Positions 50,745 to 59,683 of a stretch of 64,000 bases of DNA are shown piece by piece. The translations under genes were made by a program, and so were the position numbers. The DNA is from Streptomyces tsukubensis (lineage in GTDB: Bacteria > Actinomycetota > Actinomycetes > Streptomycetales > Streptomycetaceae). How positions within the stretch are numbered: position 1 is the stretch's first letter; each line of letters starts with the position of its first letter. The stretch spans positions 3,184,501 to 3,248,500 of the forward strand of contig NZ_CP020700.1 of assembly GCF_003932715.1 (NCBI RefSeq). Reading direction: 5' to 3'. The notes under the pieces are model-generated. The model ran no database searches, was not told the DNA's origin, and was given only the letters and a program-made list of their open reading frames with translations.

Positions 50745-51249
50745 CGTGGTTGGAGGCGCACGGCCGGAGGCCCCCAGTCCGACCCGGATCCACCCGTCGG
50801 GACGGGCAACTTTCGAAACACGCGCCAGTTCCTCGGAGTACAACTGGAGCCAGGACGCCCTGGGCCGCACTCCTCGGGGACGGTTCCTGGGTTGCACTGG
50901 TTTCCCCAGTAGTCATCGGCTCGGACATCCGGTCCGAGTAGTACGGGAAGGCCGGCATGGTGGCTTCGTGCTGGAAGATCACCCACCACTCGTTCGTGAC
51001 GGGCAACACTACGAAGGCCTCGGGCTCTGATCAGGTAGGGATCACGTGGGAGGGGGTGCAGGGTCGCCCCTGCTGGGGTCAAGGCAGCTTTGGGGGAGAT
51101 TGAGGCGCAGGAGCTGCCCGCACCCCGTGGGCAACCGCGCCCCCGCCGGACGGCGATCCGTCAGGATTCGAGAAGCCTGGCCCCCTCCGACCCGCCTAGC
51201 GTGGGGAGCACTCCGGAGGCTCCGCCCCAGTGATCAAAAATGTCACTGT
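50745..51249. other. Long spacer between Rieske gene and UvrA-like gene
   Basis: This ~500-base stretch has no convincing gene. A minus-strand frame (51009-50686) begins TNEWWVIFQHEATMPAFPYY, which looks more protein-like than chance, then degenerates; it may be a relic of a small gene. The remainder is GC-rich with no terminator or repeat noticed. Confidence 0.4.
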
Positions 51250-51278
51250 TTGAACGAATTGGTGCGGGTTGCGATACT
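51250..51278 (+). promoter_or_regulatory. Housekeeping-type promoter of the UvrA-like gene
   Basis: TTGAAC (51250-51255), a 17-base spacer, and GATACT (51273-51278) form a good sigma-HrdB type promoter 62 bases before the start at 51341. The AT-rich context here contrasts with the surroundings. Confidence 0.6.
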
Positions 51279-51340
51279 GGGACGCCGCGCCCGCGGGCCC
51301 TGCCCCGGACCCCGGACCCAGGCCCCGTAGGGAGATCGAC

Positions 51341-53752
51341 ATGACCAAGGCAGCCAGGCCACGGCGGCCCGCCGCCGTGCCCGCCGAGCCGCACGCCGCC
51401 GACAGCCATGAGCTGATCCGCGTGCACGGCGCCCGTGAGAACAACCTCAAGGACGTCAGCATCGAGATCCCCAAGCGCCGGCTCACGGTGTTCACGGGCG
51501 TCTCCGGGTCCGGCAAGAGTTCCCTGGTCTTCGACACGATCGCCGCCGAGTCGCAGCGGCTGATCAACGAGACGTACAGCTCCTTCGTTCAGGGCTTCAT
51601 GCCGACGCCCGGCCGCCCCGAGGTCGACGTGCTCGACGGGCTGACCACCGCGATCATCGTGGACCAGGCGCGGATGGGCGCGGACCCCCGCTCCACCGTC
51701 GGGACCGCGACCGATGCCAACGCGATGCTGCGGATCCTCTTCAGCCGGCTCGGCAAGCCGCATATCGGCCCGCCGAGTGCCTACGCCTTCAATGTGCCGT
51801 CGGTACGGGCCAGTGGGGCGATCACCGTCGAGCGCGGCAACCAGAAGGCGGTGAAGGCGACCTTCAACCGCACGGGCGGCATGTGTCCGCGCTGCGAGGG
51901 CCGGGGCTCGGTCTCGGACATCGACCTCGCCCAGCTCTACGACGACTCGAAGTCGATCGCGGAGGGCGCTTTCACCATCCCGGGCTGGAAGTCGGACAGC
52001 TTCTGGACCGTACGGCTGTACGCGGAGTCCGGTTTCCTGGACCCGGACAAGCCGATCCGCAGGTTCACCAAGCGGGAGATGCAGGACTTCCTCTACCGGG
52101 AGCCGACGAAGGTCAAGGTCGAGGGCGTCAACCTCACCTACGAGGGCCTGATCCCCAAGATCCAGAAGTCGTTCCTCTCGAAGGACAAGGAGGCGATGCA
52201 GCCGCATATCCGCGAGTTCGTGGAGCGCGCCGTCACCTTCACCGCCTGCCCCGACTGCGACGGGACCCGGCTCAGCGAGGGCGCCCGGTCCTCGAAGATC
52301 AAACGGATCAGCATCGCCGACGCCTGCGCGATGCAGATCAGCGATCTGGCGGAGTGGGTGCGGGGGCTCAGGGAGCCGTCGGTGGCGCCGCTGCTGACCG
52401 CACTGCAGCGGACCCTGGACTCGTTCGTCGAGATCGGTCTCGGCTATCTCGCGCTGGACCGGCCCGCGGGCACCCTCTCGGGCGGCGAGGCGCAGCGGGT
52501 GAAGATGATCCGGCACCTCGGTTCGTCGCTCACGGATGTGACGTACGTCTTCGACGAGCCGTCCGCCGGGCTGCACCCCCATGACGTCCAGCGGATGAAC
52601 GGCCTGCTGCTGCGGCTGCGGGACAAGGGCAACACGGTGCTGGTGGTGGAGCACAAGCCGGAGCTGATCGCGATCGCCGACCATGTCGTCGATCTCGGCC
52701 CCGGTGCCGGTACGGAGGGCGGCACGGTCTGTTACGAGGGTTCGCTGGAGGGTCTGCGGGCGGCCGGTACGGTCACCGGGCGCCATCTCGACGACCGGGC
52801 GAAGGTCAAGGAGTCCGTACGGAAGCCGACCGGCGTGCTGGAGATCCGCGGCGCCACGGCGAACAATCTGCGGAAGGTGGACGTCGATCTTCCGCTGGGG
52901 GTGCTCACGGTCGTCACCGGAGTCGCCGGGTCGGGGAAGAGTTCGCTGGTCCACGGGTCGATTCCGGCCGGTGCGGGTGTGGTGTCGGTCGACCAGAGCC
53001 CGATCCGCGGTTCCCGGCGCAGCAATCCGGCGACGTACACCGGTCTGCTGGACCCGATCCGGAAGGCGTTCGCCAAGGTCAACGGGGTGAAGCCGGGGCT
53101 GTTCAGCGCCAATTCGGAGGGTGCCTGCCCGACGTGCAGCGGCGCGGGCGTGATCTACACGGATCTGGCGGTGATGGCCGGGGTCGCGATCCCCTGCGAG
53201 GACTGCGAGGGGCGGCGGTTCCAGGCCTCGGTGCTGGAGTACAAGCTCGGCGGCCGGGACATCAGCGAGGTGCTGGCGATGCCGGTGGCCGAGGCGGAGG
53301 AGTTCTTCGGCGGCGGCGAGGGCGGGGGCGAGTCGCATATCCCTGCGGCGCACCGGATCCTGGACCGGCTCTCCGACGTCGGGCTGGGCTATCTCACCCT
53401 GGGCCAGCCGCTGACCACGCTCTCGGGTGGTGAGCGGCAGCGGCTGAAGCTGGCGACGCATATGGCGGACAAGGGCGGGGTGTACGTCCTCGACGAGCCG
53501 ACGACCGGTCTCCATCTGGCCGATGTGGAGCAGTTGCTGGGGCTGCTGGACCGGCTGGTCGACTCGGGGAAGTCGGTGATCGTCGTGGAGCACCACCAGG
53601 CGGTGATGGCGCATGCGGACTGGGTGGTGGATCTGGGGCCGGGTGCCGGTCACGACGGCGGCAAGGTCGTCTTCGAGGGCACCCCGGCGGAGCTGGTCGC
53701 GGCCCGCTCGACGCTGACGGGCGAGCATCTCGCGGAGTACGTCGGCGGGTGA
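51341..53752 (+). CDS. UvrA-like ABC ATPase (UvrA2/drug-resistance type)
   Basis: This 803-aa protein has two ABC ATPase modules: P-loops [10 protein letters not shown] near residue 48 and [10 protein letters not shown] near 526, signature sequences LSGGEAQR and LSGGERQR, and Walker B DEPS/DEPT. There are four zinc-type Cys pairs (CPRCEG, CPDCDG, CPTCSG, CEDCEG). It is shorter than the housekeeping UvrA (about 940 aa), mainly through loss of the UvrB-interacting/insertion region. That group (UvrA2/DrrC type) protects against DNA-binding drugs or bulky adducts. It is placed after the terpene/Rieske operon, but with its own promoter and a spacer, so a self-resistance role for that pathway is only possible. 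It converges with a TetR gene. Confidence 0.85.
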   Translation: MTKAARPRRPAAVPAEPHAADSHELIRVHGARENNLKDVSIEIPKRRLTVFTGVSGSGKSSLVFDTIAAESQRLINETYSSFVQGFMPTPGRPEVDVLDGLTTAIIVDQARMGADPRSTVGTATDANAMLRILFSRLGKPHIGPPSAYAFNVPSVRASGAITVERGNQKAVKATFNRTGGMCPRCEGRGSVSDIDLAQLYDDSKSIAEGAFTIPGWKSDSFWTVRLYAESGFLDPDKPIRRFTKREMQDFLYREPTKVKVEGVNLTYEGLIPKIQKSFLSKDKEAMQPHIREFVERAVTFTACPDCDGTRLSEGARSSKIKRISIADACAMQISDLAEWVRGLREPSVAPLLTALQRTLDSFVEIGLGYLALDRPAGTLSGGEAQRVKMIRHLGSSLTDVTYVFDEPSAGLHPHDVQRMNGLLLRLRDKGNTVLVVEHKPELIAIADHVVDLGPGAGTEGGTVCYEGSLEGLRAAGTVTGRHLDDRAKVKESVRKPTGVLEIRGATANNLRKVDVDLPLGVLTVVTGVAGSGKSSLVHGSIPAGAGVVSVDQSPIRGSRRSNPATYTGLLDPIRKAFAKVNGVKPGLFSANSEGACPTCSGAGVIYTDLAVMAGVAIPCEDCEGRRFQASVLEYKLGGRDISEVLAMPVAEAEEFFGGGEGGGESHIPAAHRILDRLSDVGLGYLTLGQPLTTLSGGERQRLKLATHMADKGGVYVLDEPTTGLHLADVEQLLGLLDRLVDSGKSVIVVEHHQAVMAHADWVVDLGPGAGHDGGKVVFEGTPAELVAARSTLTGEHLAEYVGG

Positions 53753-53765
53753 GCGGGCACGCCCG

Positions 53766-53837
53766 GGCGGAACGCCACGGGGGTGCGTTCCGCCGGGCGG
53801 GTACGGCGCAGGGTCCCGGAGGCCCTGCGCCGTACCC
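53766..53837. terminator. Two strong hairpins between convergent UvrA-like and TetR genes
   Basis: GGCGGAACGC (53766-53775) pairs with 53785-53794, and a perfect 15-bp stem at 53799-53813 with 53823-53837 follows. Both lie in the 91-base gap between the convergent stop codons. Confidence 0.7.
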
Positions 53838-53843
53838 GTACGT

Positions 53844-54440
53844 CTATGCGCCCTCCGGGCCCGCGCTGCCGCCCACGATCCGGTCCACCGCCGCCGTCAC
53901 CAGCGCGTCCCGGTCCTCCGCCGGGTAGAGGTCCGGCAGCGTGAGCTGTTCGAAGATCAGCCAGTTGAGGGTCAGTATCAGCAGCCGGACGGCCGTGGCG
54001 TCCCCGGGCAGGCCGGACTGTTCGTGGTAGGCGACGTTCGCCTCGACATCGGCCCTGATCCGTTCCGTGAGCACCTTCCGCAGCTCGGGGCGGCGCACGG
54101 CCTCCAGCCGCAGCTCCAGGAGGGCGAGATAGCCGGTGCGGAAGGACGCCACGCGCTCGACGAGTTCGCGCATCAGCTGTGCGTACGTCTCCCGGTCGCG
54201 TCCCGCCGTCTCCGTCCTGGCGACGGTGGCCTCGTCGGGCTGGTACCGCTCGTAGACCCGGGCCCCGGCCTGGGTGAGCAGATCGTCGCGGTTGGCGAAG
54301 TAGTTGGAGGCGGTCCCGCCCGGGACCCCGGCTTCGGTGTCCACCGCCCGGAACGTCAGTCCCCGCGCACCTTCGCGGGCCAGTACCTCGATCGCGGCGT
54401 CGACGAGTGCGGCCCGCCGTTCGTCGTTCCTTCTCACCAT
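53844..54440 (-). CDS. TetR-family repressor
   Basis: This 198-aa protein has the N-terminal TetR HTH: RRAALVDAAIEVLAREGARG, LTFRAVDTEAGVPGGTASNYF near residues 28-48 and NRDDLLTQAG. The C-terminal ligand domain is helical with a Leu-rich middle (LALLELRLEAVRRPELRKVL). It is divergent from a RibD-C/dihydrofolate-reductase-like gene 95 bases away. Two direct repeats containing GTACTAC lie in that gap and are the probable operator, so it likely represses itself and the reductase. Inducer unknown. Confidence 0.85.
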   Translation of the reverse strand: MVRRNDERRAALVDAAIEVLAREGARGLTFRAVDTEAGVPGGTASNYFANRDDLLTQAGARVYERYQPDEATVARTETAGRDRETYAQLMRELVERVASFRTGYLALLELRLEAVRRPELRKVLTERIRADVEANVAYHEQSGLPGDATAVRLLILTLNWLIFEQLTLPDLYPAEDRDALVTAAVDRIVGGSAGPEGA

Positions 54441-54465
54441 GGGCTTCGCACCGGACTTCCCACCA

Positions 54466-54521
54466 TTGACACCACTCCATGTGTAGTACTACGTTCTGAC
54501 CACTCCACACAGAGTACTACG
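54466..54521. promoter_or_regulatory. TetR operator repeats over a promoter
   Basis: Two 21-base direct repeats with the core GTACTACG (54473-54493 and 54501-54521), 28 bases apart, lie between the divergent TetR and reductase genes; the first contains the palindrome GTAGTACTAC (54483-54492). TTGACA (54466-54471) and TACGTT (54490-54495, spacer 18) form a possible promoter for the reductase overlapping the first repeat. Confidence 0.6.
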
Positions 54522-54535
54522 GAAGGACTGCTCAG

Positions 54536-55135
54536 ATGCGAAAGCTCGTGTACTACGTCGGCGTGACCCTCGACGGCCGTATCGCCGGTCCCGGCGGTGA
54601 GTTCGACTTCTTCCCCGCGGGTGACGAAAAGCAGGATGCCGCGTACACCGCCTGGATGGCCGCGGCCTATCCGGAGACGGTTCCGACCGCCTTCCGGGCC
54701 GCGTCCGGCGTCGCCGACACACCGAACCGCACCTTCGACACCGTCGTGATGGGGCTCGGCACCTGGCTGCCGGGCCTGGCGGTGGGGATGACCAGCCCGT
54801 ACGCCCATCTGCGGCAGTACGTCGTCTCCAGCACTCTCGACCCCGCCACCGATCCGGCGCTCACCGTCGTACCGGACGATCCGCTCGGCCTGGTACGGAA
54901 GCTCAAGCAGGAGGAACAGGAGGAAAACAGCCTCGATATCTGGCTCTGCGGGGGCGGCAAGCTGGCGGGGGCGCTGCTGCCCGAGATCGACGAGCTGGTC
55001 TTCAAAAGCTATCCGGTGGTCGCCGGTGCGGGGATCCCGGCCTTCGACGGCGGTTTCGATCCGACGGCCTTCGACGTCGCCCAGCGGACGACGTTCGACA
55101 ACGGGGTCTGCGTCACCCGCTTCGTACGCCGCTGA
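54536..55135 (+). CDS. RibD-C/dihydrofolate reductase-family protein
   Basis: This 199-aa protein starts at ATG 54536. It begins MRKLVYYVGVTLDGRIAGPG, the motif of RibD C-terminal/DHFR-like reductases, followed by FDTVVMGLGTWLPGL and a late DIWLCGGGKLAGALLPEIDELV (NADPH-binding Gly-Gly-Gly). Proteins like this are widespread, but the substrate is often unknown; it need not be dihydrofolate. Control by the divergent TetR suggests induction by a small molecule, so a detoxification or resistance role is plausible. Confidence 0.8.
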   Translation: MRKLVYYVGVTLDGRIAGPGGEFDFFPAGDEKQDAAYTAWMAAAYPETVPTAFRAASGVADTPNRTFDTVVMGLGTWLPGLAVGMTSPYAHLRQYVVSSTLDPATDPALTVVPDDPLGLVRKLKQEEQEENSLDIWLCGGGKLAGALLPEIDELVFKSYPVVAGAGIPAFDGGFDPTAFDVAQRTTFDNGVCVTRFVRR

Positions 55136-55167
55136 GAGGGCGCGCCCCGGGGTGCGGGGAAGGCCCC

Positions 55168-55216
55168 GGGGTGCGGGGAGGGAGGGCCCTCGGCCCCTCG
55201 CCCCTCCCCGCACCCC
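55168..55216. terminator. Convergent terminator hairpin
   Basis: GGGGTGCGGGGAGGG (55168-55182) pairs perfectly with 55202-55216 over a 19-base loop, between the reductase and the convergent LLM oxidoreductase gene. Confidence 0.6.
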
Positions 55217-55225
55217 CGTATCGCC

Positions 55226-56068
55226 TCAGTCCAGATACCGCGCGAAACCGTCGAGCGCCCGCAGCATCCCGTCCCCCTCCTCCGCGGGCATCAGCATCAC
55301 GACCTCCTCGATGCCCAGTTCCGCGAAGGTGTCCATCCGCTCGGGCGTGGGGGTGACCGCGTACGGCACGACCTGGAGCGCGGCCGGGTCACGGCCGGCG
55401 TCCTCCCAGGCGGTACGGAGGACGGGCAGCGTCTCCCGCAGGCCCGAGCCGTTGAGGGGCAGCCAGCCGTCCCCGTACTCCACGATGTGGGAGAAGAGCT
55501 TGGGCCCGGCCGCGCCGCCCAGCATGGTCCGCGGGGCGCCGCCGCGTACCGGCTTCGGATGGGCGAAGGACGCGCTCACCGAGCCGAACACCCCCTTGTA
55601 CTCGGTGGGCTCGTCCGCCCAGAGCGCCCGCATCAGGCGCATCCGGTCCAGGACCAGCTCCCGGCGGCTCGACCATGCGACGCCGTGGTCGGCCGCCTCC
55701 TCCCGGTTCCAGCCGTAGCCGACGCCGAGGGTGAACCGGCCGCCGGAGACATGGTCCAGGCTGGCGGCCTGTTTGGCGACGACGATGGGGTCGTGCTGGG
55801 CGAGCAGCAGGACCCCGATGCCGAGGTGCAGCCGGGAAGTGACGGCCGCGGCCTGGGACAGGGCGACGAAGGGGTCGATCAGCCTCCCGTACCAGCGGGC
55901 GACCTCCCCCCTCTCGTCCGCGTACGGGAAGGGGGTGGCGCGCTCGACGGGGATATGGGTGTGCTCGGGTACGTAGAGTCCGTGGAAGCCGCGCTCCTCC
56001 AGCTCCTGTGCCAGTCCGATCGGCGTGATCGTCTCGTCGGTCAGGGCGGCGGTCACCGCGATGCGCAT
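55226..56068 (-). CDS. LLM-class oxidoreductase, probably F420-dependent
   Basis: This 280-aa protein starts at ATG 56068 with AAGGAG 6 bases upstream. It has the luciferase-like fold: GFHGLYVPEHTHIPVERATP, TSRLHLGIGVLLLAQHDPIV, ASLDHVSGGRFTLGVGYGWN near residues 95-117 and AGGA/GAP. Actinobacterial members of this length usually use F420 and reduce or oxidise a wide range of substrates. fbiC in this window provides the cofactor chromophore. Substrate unknown. It converges with the RibD-like gene. Confidence 0.8.
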   Translation of the reverse strand: MRIAVTAALTDETITPIGLAQELEERGFHGLYVPEHTHIPVERATPFPYADERGEVARWYGRLIDPFVALSQAAAVTSRLHLGIGVLLLAQHDPIVVAKQAASLDHVSGGRFTLGVGYGWNREEAADHGVAWSSRRELVLDRMRLMRALWADEPTEYKGVFGSVSASFAHPKPVRGGAPRTMLGGAAGPKLFSHIVEYGDGWLPLNGSGLRETLPVLRTAWEDAGRDPAALQVVPYAVTPTPERMDTFAELGIEEVVMLMPAEEGDGMLRALDGFARYLD

Positions 56069-56276
56069 CCCAGCTCCTTCGTGGTCGACGGTCGGGCTGT
56101 GTGCGACGCCGCGGCGGGCCGTACGGTGTGCCGTTCCCGTTCCCCGTCCCCGCCCGCCCCGGCGGCACCACTGGTCAACGGCAACACCGTTGCCGTAGCT
56201 CTTCCTTCCCACGGCGGCGGAGTCCGAACAGTCGTTCACGGCGCGGTCGGGGGTGCCGGAGCGGGGCCGGGTACGC

Positions 56277-56313
56277 GGAAACGGGCCGGGCCCCCGAGGC
56301 CCGGCCCGTTTCC
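56277..56313 (-). terminator. Perfect 16-bp hairpin after the APC permease gene
   Basis: Arms 56277-56292 and 56298-56313 (GGAAACGGGCCGGGCC) with a 5-base loop lie 56-92 bases past the permease stop, reading on the minus strand. Confidence 0.75.
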
Positions 56314-56328
56314 GGTGCCGGTATCGCT

Positions 56329-56352
56329 GTCGGTGTCGGTGTCGGTGTCGGT
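56329..56352. repeat. GTCGGT hexamer repeat
   Basis: Four perfect copies of GTCGGT lie between the permease gene and its terminator, not coding. Confidence 0.7.
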
Positions 56353-56368
56353 GTGACGGTGGCGTACG

Positions 56369-57928
56369 TCAGTCGTCGATCACCAGCGACGGCGTGTCCC
56401 GCTTGAGGACCTCGCCACGGAAGAACGCCGGGCTCGTGCGGCGCATCACCAGCATGATGACCAGGCCGAGGAGGAGCAGGCCCACGCCGATGACGAAGAC
56501 CGTGCCGACGCCGCCGACGGAGGAGCCGCTGTAGGACGGGTCCCACATGTCGTAGAGGGTCTTCGCGAAGACCGCGGCGAGCATCAGTCCGCCGAGGACC
56601 GGGAAGAGGCCCTTGTAGACGAAGTCGCGGCCGGTGCGGAAGATCTCGCGACGGAAGTACCAGGCGCAGGCGAAGGCCGTCAGCGAGTAGTAGAAGCAGA
56701 TCATGAGGCCGAGGGCGTAGATGGTGTCCGTGAGGACGTTCTCGCTGAGGAGCGTCATGACGGTGTAGAAGGCGCCGGTGCCGACACCGGCCACGACGGT
56801 CGCCAGGCCGGGGGTCTTGAAGCGCGGGTTGACCTTCGAGAAGGAGGCCGGGAGCGCCTCGTACGCCGACATCGCCAGCACGGTCCGGGCGACCGGGATG
56901 AACGTGGTCTGGAGGCTGGCGGCGGCGGACGCGAGGACCGCGACGAAGAGCAGGACGCCGAGGCCGGTGCCCATGATCGGGCCGGCCAGTACGGCGAAGA
57001 CGTTGTCGGAGGTCTCGGGGTTGGCGAGGCCGAGGCCCGTGTCCCCGGAGCCGACCGCCATCTGGGCCACGACACCGGTGACGAGGTACGAGCCGACGAG
57101 GACGACCATCGCGATCAGCGCGGCCCGGCCGGGGGTCTTGCCGCTGCCGGTGGTCTCCTCGTTGGCGCTGAGACAGGCGTCCCAGCCCCAGTACATGAAG
57201 ATCGACAGGGAGAGTCCGGCGGTGAAGGCGGCGAAGGACTCGATGGCGAAGGGGTTCAGCCATTCGGCGGAGAAGGAGAGGGAGGTGTCGAACTCCCCGG
57301 CCTTGCCGAGCGCCATCACGACGAAGATCGCGAGCACCAGGAGCTGGAGCCCGACGAGGGCGTACTGGACGCTCTTGGTGGCCGTCATGCCCCGGTAGCT
57401 GATCGCGGTGGCGATCGCGATCAGGGCCAGGACGGTGAGGATGTGGACGGCCTTGTTGTCGTTGAGCGCGGCCACCGAATCACTGCCGGTGATCTCGCCC
57501 GCGAGCAGCCAGAAGAAGGAGGTCGCGACCCCGGCGAGATTGGAGAGCACGATGATCGTGGCGACGACCAGGCCCCAGCCGCACATCCAGCCGATCTTCG
57601 GCCCGAAGGCCTTGACCGTCCAGGTGAAGGAGGTGCCGCAGTCGGGCATGACCCGGTTCAGCTCACGGTAGGCGAAGGCGACCAGCAGCATCGGCAGGAA
57701 GCCGGCCAGGAAGACCGCGGGCATCTGGAGGCCGACCTCGCCCGCGGTGGAGCCGAGGGTGGAGGTGAGGCAGTAGACGGGCGCGACGGTGGAGATGCCG
57801 ATGACGGCGCTGCCCATCAGCCCGACGGAGTTGCCGCCGAGCCCTTTGCCGCGTACGCCACCGCCCCCGCCGGGGGCGGCGCCCCTTACCGTGTCTCCGG
57901 CCTGCGGCCGGGCTTCCAACTGAGTCAT
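56369..57928 (-). CDS. APC-family amino acid/polyamine permease
   Basis: This 519-aa protein has a cytoplasmic N-terminus of about 30 residues. Twelve or so hydrophobic segments follow, with GNSVGLMGSAVIGISTVAPV in the first and GTSFTWTVKAFGPKIGWMCG in the third, both typical for APC transporters. The C-terminus is short and basic (LKRDTPSLVIDD). Substrate not readable; amino acids or polyamines are usual. ATG 57928 lacks a clear ribosome site. It is monocistronic by position, with a strong terminator. Confidence 0.85.
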   Translation of the reverse strand: MTQLEARPQAGDTVRGAAPGGGGGVRGKGLGGNSVGLMGSAVIGISTVAPVYCLTSTLGSTAGEVGLQMPAVFLAGFLPMLLVAFAYRELNRVMPDCGTSFTWTVKAFGPKIGWMCGWGLVVATIIVLSNLAGVATSFFWLLAGEITGSDSVAALNDNKAVHILTVLALIAIATAISYRGMTATKSVQYALVGLQLLVLAIFVVMALGKAGEFDTSLSFSAEWLNPFAIESFAAFTAGLSLSIFMYWGWDACLSANEETTGSGKTPGRAALIAMVVLVGSYLVTGVVAQMAVGSGDTGLGLANPETSDNVFAVLAGPIMGTGLGVLLFVAVLASAAASLQTTFIPVARTVLAMSAYEALPASFSKVNPRFKTPGLATVVAGVGTGAFYTVMTLLSENVLTDTIYALGLMICFYYSLTAFACAWYFRREIFRTGRDFVYKGLFPVLGGLMLAAVFAKTLYDMWDPSYSGSSVGGVGTVFVIGVGLLLLGLVIMLVMRRTSPAFFRGEVLKRDTPSLVIDD

Positions 57929-58152
57929 GGACAGGACGGTAAACGCTGCGGTTTCCACATCCGGAGGCCATGCGTCCGGATATCGAACCCTTGATTTCGG
58001 GGGCAAGTCCGGCTCATTGCCTGCATATGAAAGCTTGATGACGATCGTCAAGCGCAGCATGTAAGGCCTGACGGCGTTTTTACGGAGTACGATAACCGCA
58101 GCCCTGCCCGTTTTGCACCTTTTGAAATTTTCCACTGAGCCCTCAGCGAACA

Positions 58153-58182
58153 CCTGTCCGGGGCGCCTCCGCCCCGGACAGG
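58153..58182 (-). terminator. Hairpin after the aldehyde dehydrogenase gene
   Basis: CCTGTCCGGGGCG (58153-58165) pairs perfectly with 58170-58182 around a 4-base loop, 4 bases beyond the stop of the minus-strand dehydrogenase. Confidence 0.75.
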
Positions 58183-58186
58183 GCGG

Positions 58187-59683
58187 CTAGCGCCCCGGCC
58201 AGACCAGGGACTGGATCTCGCTGTACGCGTGCAGGGCGTACGAGCCCACGTCGCGGCCCACTCCGCTCATCCTGAAGCCCCCGAACGGCGCCTCCATATG
58301 GCGGGCGACCGTGTTCACGCCCACGCCTCCCGAGCGCAGCAGGCCCGCGACCCGGAACGCCCTCGCCGGGTCGCCCGACCAGACGTAGTCGATCAGGCCG
58401 TAGTCGCTGTCGGACGCCAGGGCGATGCCCTCCTCCTCCGTATCGAAGGGGAGGACCACGACCACCGGCCCGAAGATCTCCTCCCGGACCACCCGCATCC
58501 CGCTCGTACAGTCCGCGAGGAGCGTCGGGGCCGTGTAGCAGCCGCGGTCCAGGGCGCCGCCGGTCGGGCGTTCGCCGCCCGTGACCAGCCGGGCGCCCTC
58601 CTTGCGGCCCAGTTCGACGTACGACTCCACCCGGTCCCGGTGGGCGGCGGAGATCAGCGGGCCGACGACCGTCGCCGGGTCCGCCGGATCGCCGACCGGG
58701 AGCTTCGCCGCGTACGCCGCCAGCATGCCGGTGATCCGCTCGTACACGCCCCGCTGCGCGAGCACCCGGGTCGGGGCCGTACAGATCTGCCCGCTGTAGA
58801 AGGAGAACGTCGTCCCGATCCCGGCGACCGCCGCGCCCAGGTCGGCGTCGTCGAAGACCAGGGCCGCGCCCTTGCCGCCCAGCTCCATCAGCTGGCGTTT
58901 CATCCCGCGCCCGCAGACCTCCGCGATCCGCCGGCCGACGGCGGTGGAGCCGGTGAAGCTGACCATGTCGACGCCGGGGGCTTCGACCGCCGCCTCCCCG
59001 GCTTCCGGGGACGAGCCGGTGACCACGTTCACCACGCCCGGCGGGACGCCCGCCTCCGCCAGGGCCGCCGCCAGCCGGAACACCGACAGCGGATCCTGCG
59101 GGGCGGGTTTGACGACGACCGTGTTCCCCATGGCCAGCGCCGGGGCGATCTTGCCCGCCGGATTGGCCCACGGGTTGTTGTAGGAGGTGATGCAGGTGAC
59201 GACGCCGACCGGGCGGCGGACCGCGAGCGCGCCCAGCAGCCCGCCGCCGCCCATCGGCCCGGCGGGGGTGAGCTGCGGCGGCAGGGGCTGTTCGACCGGT
59301 TCCAGGGCGCCCCTGGCATAGCGGCGGAAGCGGGCCGCGGCGACGCCGACCTGCATGGCCCGCGCGGTCCCGGTGGTCGCCCCGCTCTCCCGCCGGGCCA
59401 GCTCCGCCGATTCCGCGGCGTCCCGCTGGATGATCCCGGCGGCCGTGTCCAGGATCCGGGCGCGCTCCTCGGGGCGGGTGCGCGACCAGGGCCCGAAGGC
59501 GTCCCGGGCGGCCGAGACCGCCTCGTACACCTGGGCGCGGCTCGCCTCCGGCGCGGACCCGACGGTCTCCCCGTTCGCCGGGTCGGTGATGGCGTACTGC
59601 CCGCCGTCGGGCTCCACCCACTCCCCGCCGATGAACAGCCGACCCGCCACGGGAGGGCCCTCCGGGCCCCTGGTGCCGGTCAC
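58187..59683 (-). CDS. Aldehyde dehydrogenase
   Basis: This 498-aa protein of normal length has the glutamate in LMELGGKGAALVF near residue 260 and the nucleophilic Cys in YSGQICTAPTR near 294. Cofactor motifs FTGSTAVGRR and NPWANPAGKIAPALAMGNTV are visible, as is IFGPVVVV near the end. It oxidises an aldehyde with NAD(P). GTG 59683 overlaps the TGA of the amidohydrolase as GTGA, so the two are translated together. It is the last gene of the SDR-LLM-amidohydrolase-ALDH run. Confidence 0.88.
   Translation of the reverse strand: MTGTRGPEGPPVAGRLFIGGEWVEPDGGQYAITDPANGETVGSAPEASRAQVYEAVSAARDAFGPWSRTRPEERARILDTAAGIIQRDAAESAELARRESGATTGTARAMQVGVAAARFRRYARGALEPVEQPLPPQLTPAGPMGGGGLLGALAVRRPVGVVTCITSYNNPWANPAGKIAPALAMGNTVVVKPAPQDPLSVFRLAAALAEAGVPPGVVNVVTGSSPEAGEAAVEAPGVDMVSFTGSTAVGRRIAEVCGRGMKRQLMELGGKGAALVFDDADLGAAVAGIGTTFSFYSGQICTAPTRVLAQRGVYERITGMLAAYAAKLPVGDPADPATVVGPLISAAHRDRVESYVELGRKEGARLVTGGERPTGGALDRGCYTAPTLLADCTSGMRVVREEIFGPVVVVLPFDTEEEGIALASDSDYGLIDYVWSGDPARAFRVAGLLRSGGVGVNTVARHMEAPFGGFRMSGVGRDVGSYALHAYSEIQSLVWPGR

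Noticed and set aside
53844..54440. TetR gene as regulator of the CTGAC/T-N5-GTCAG sites
   Set aside because: Its own promoter region has a different repeat (core GTACTACG) and no CTGAC-N5-GTCAG site.
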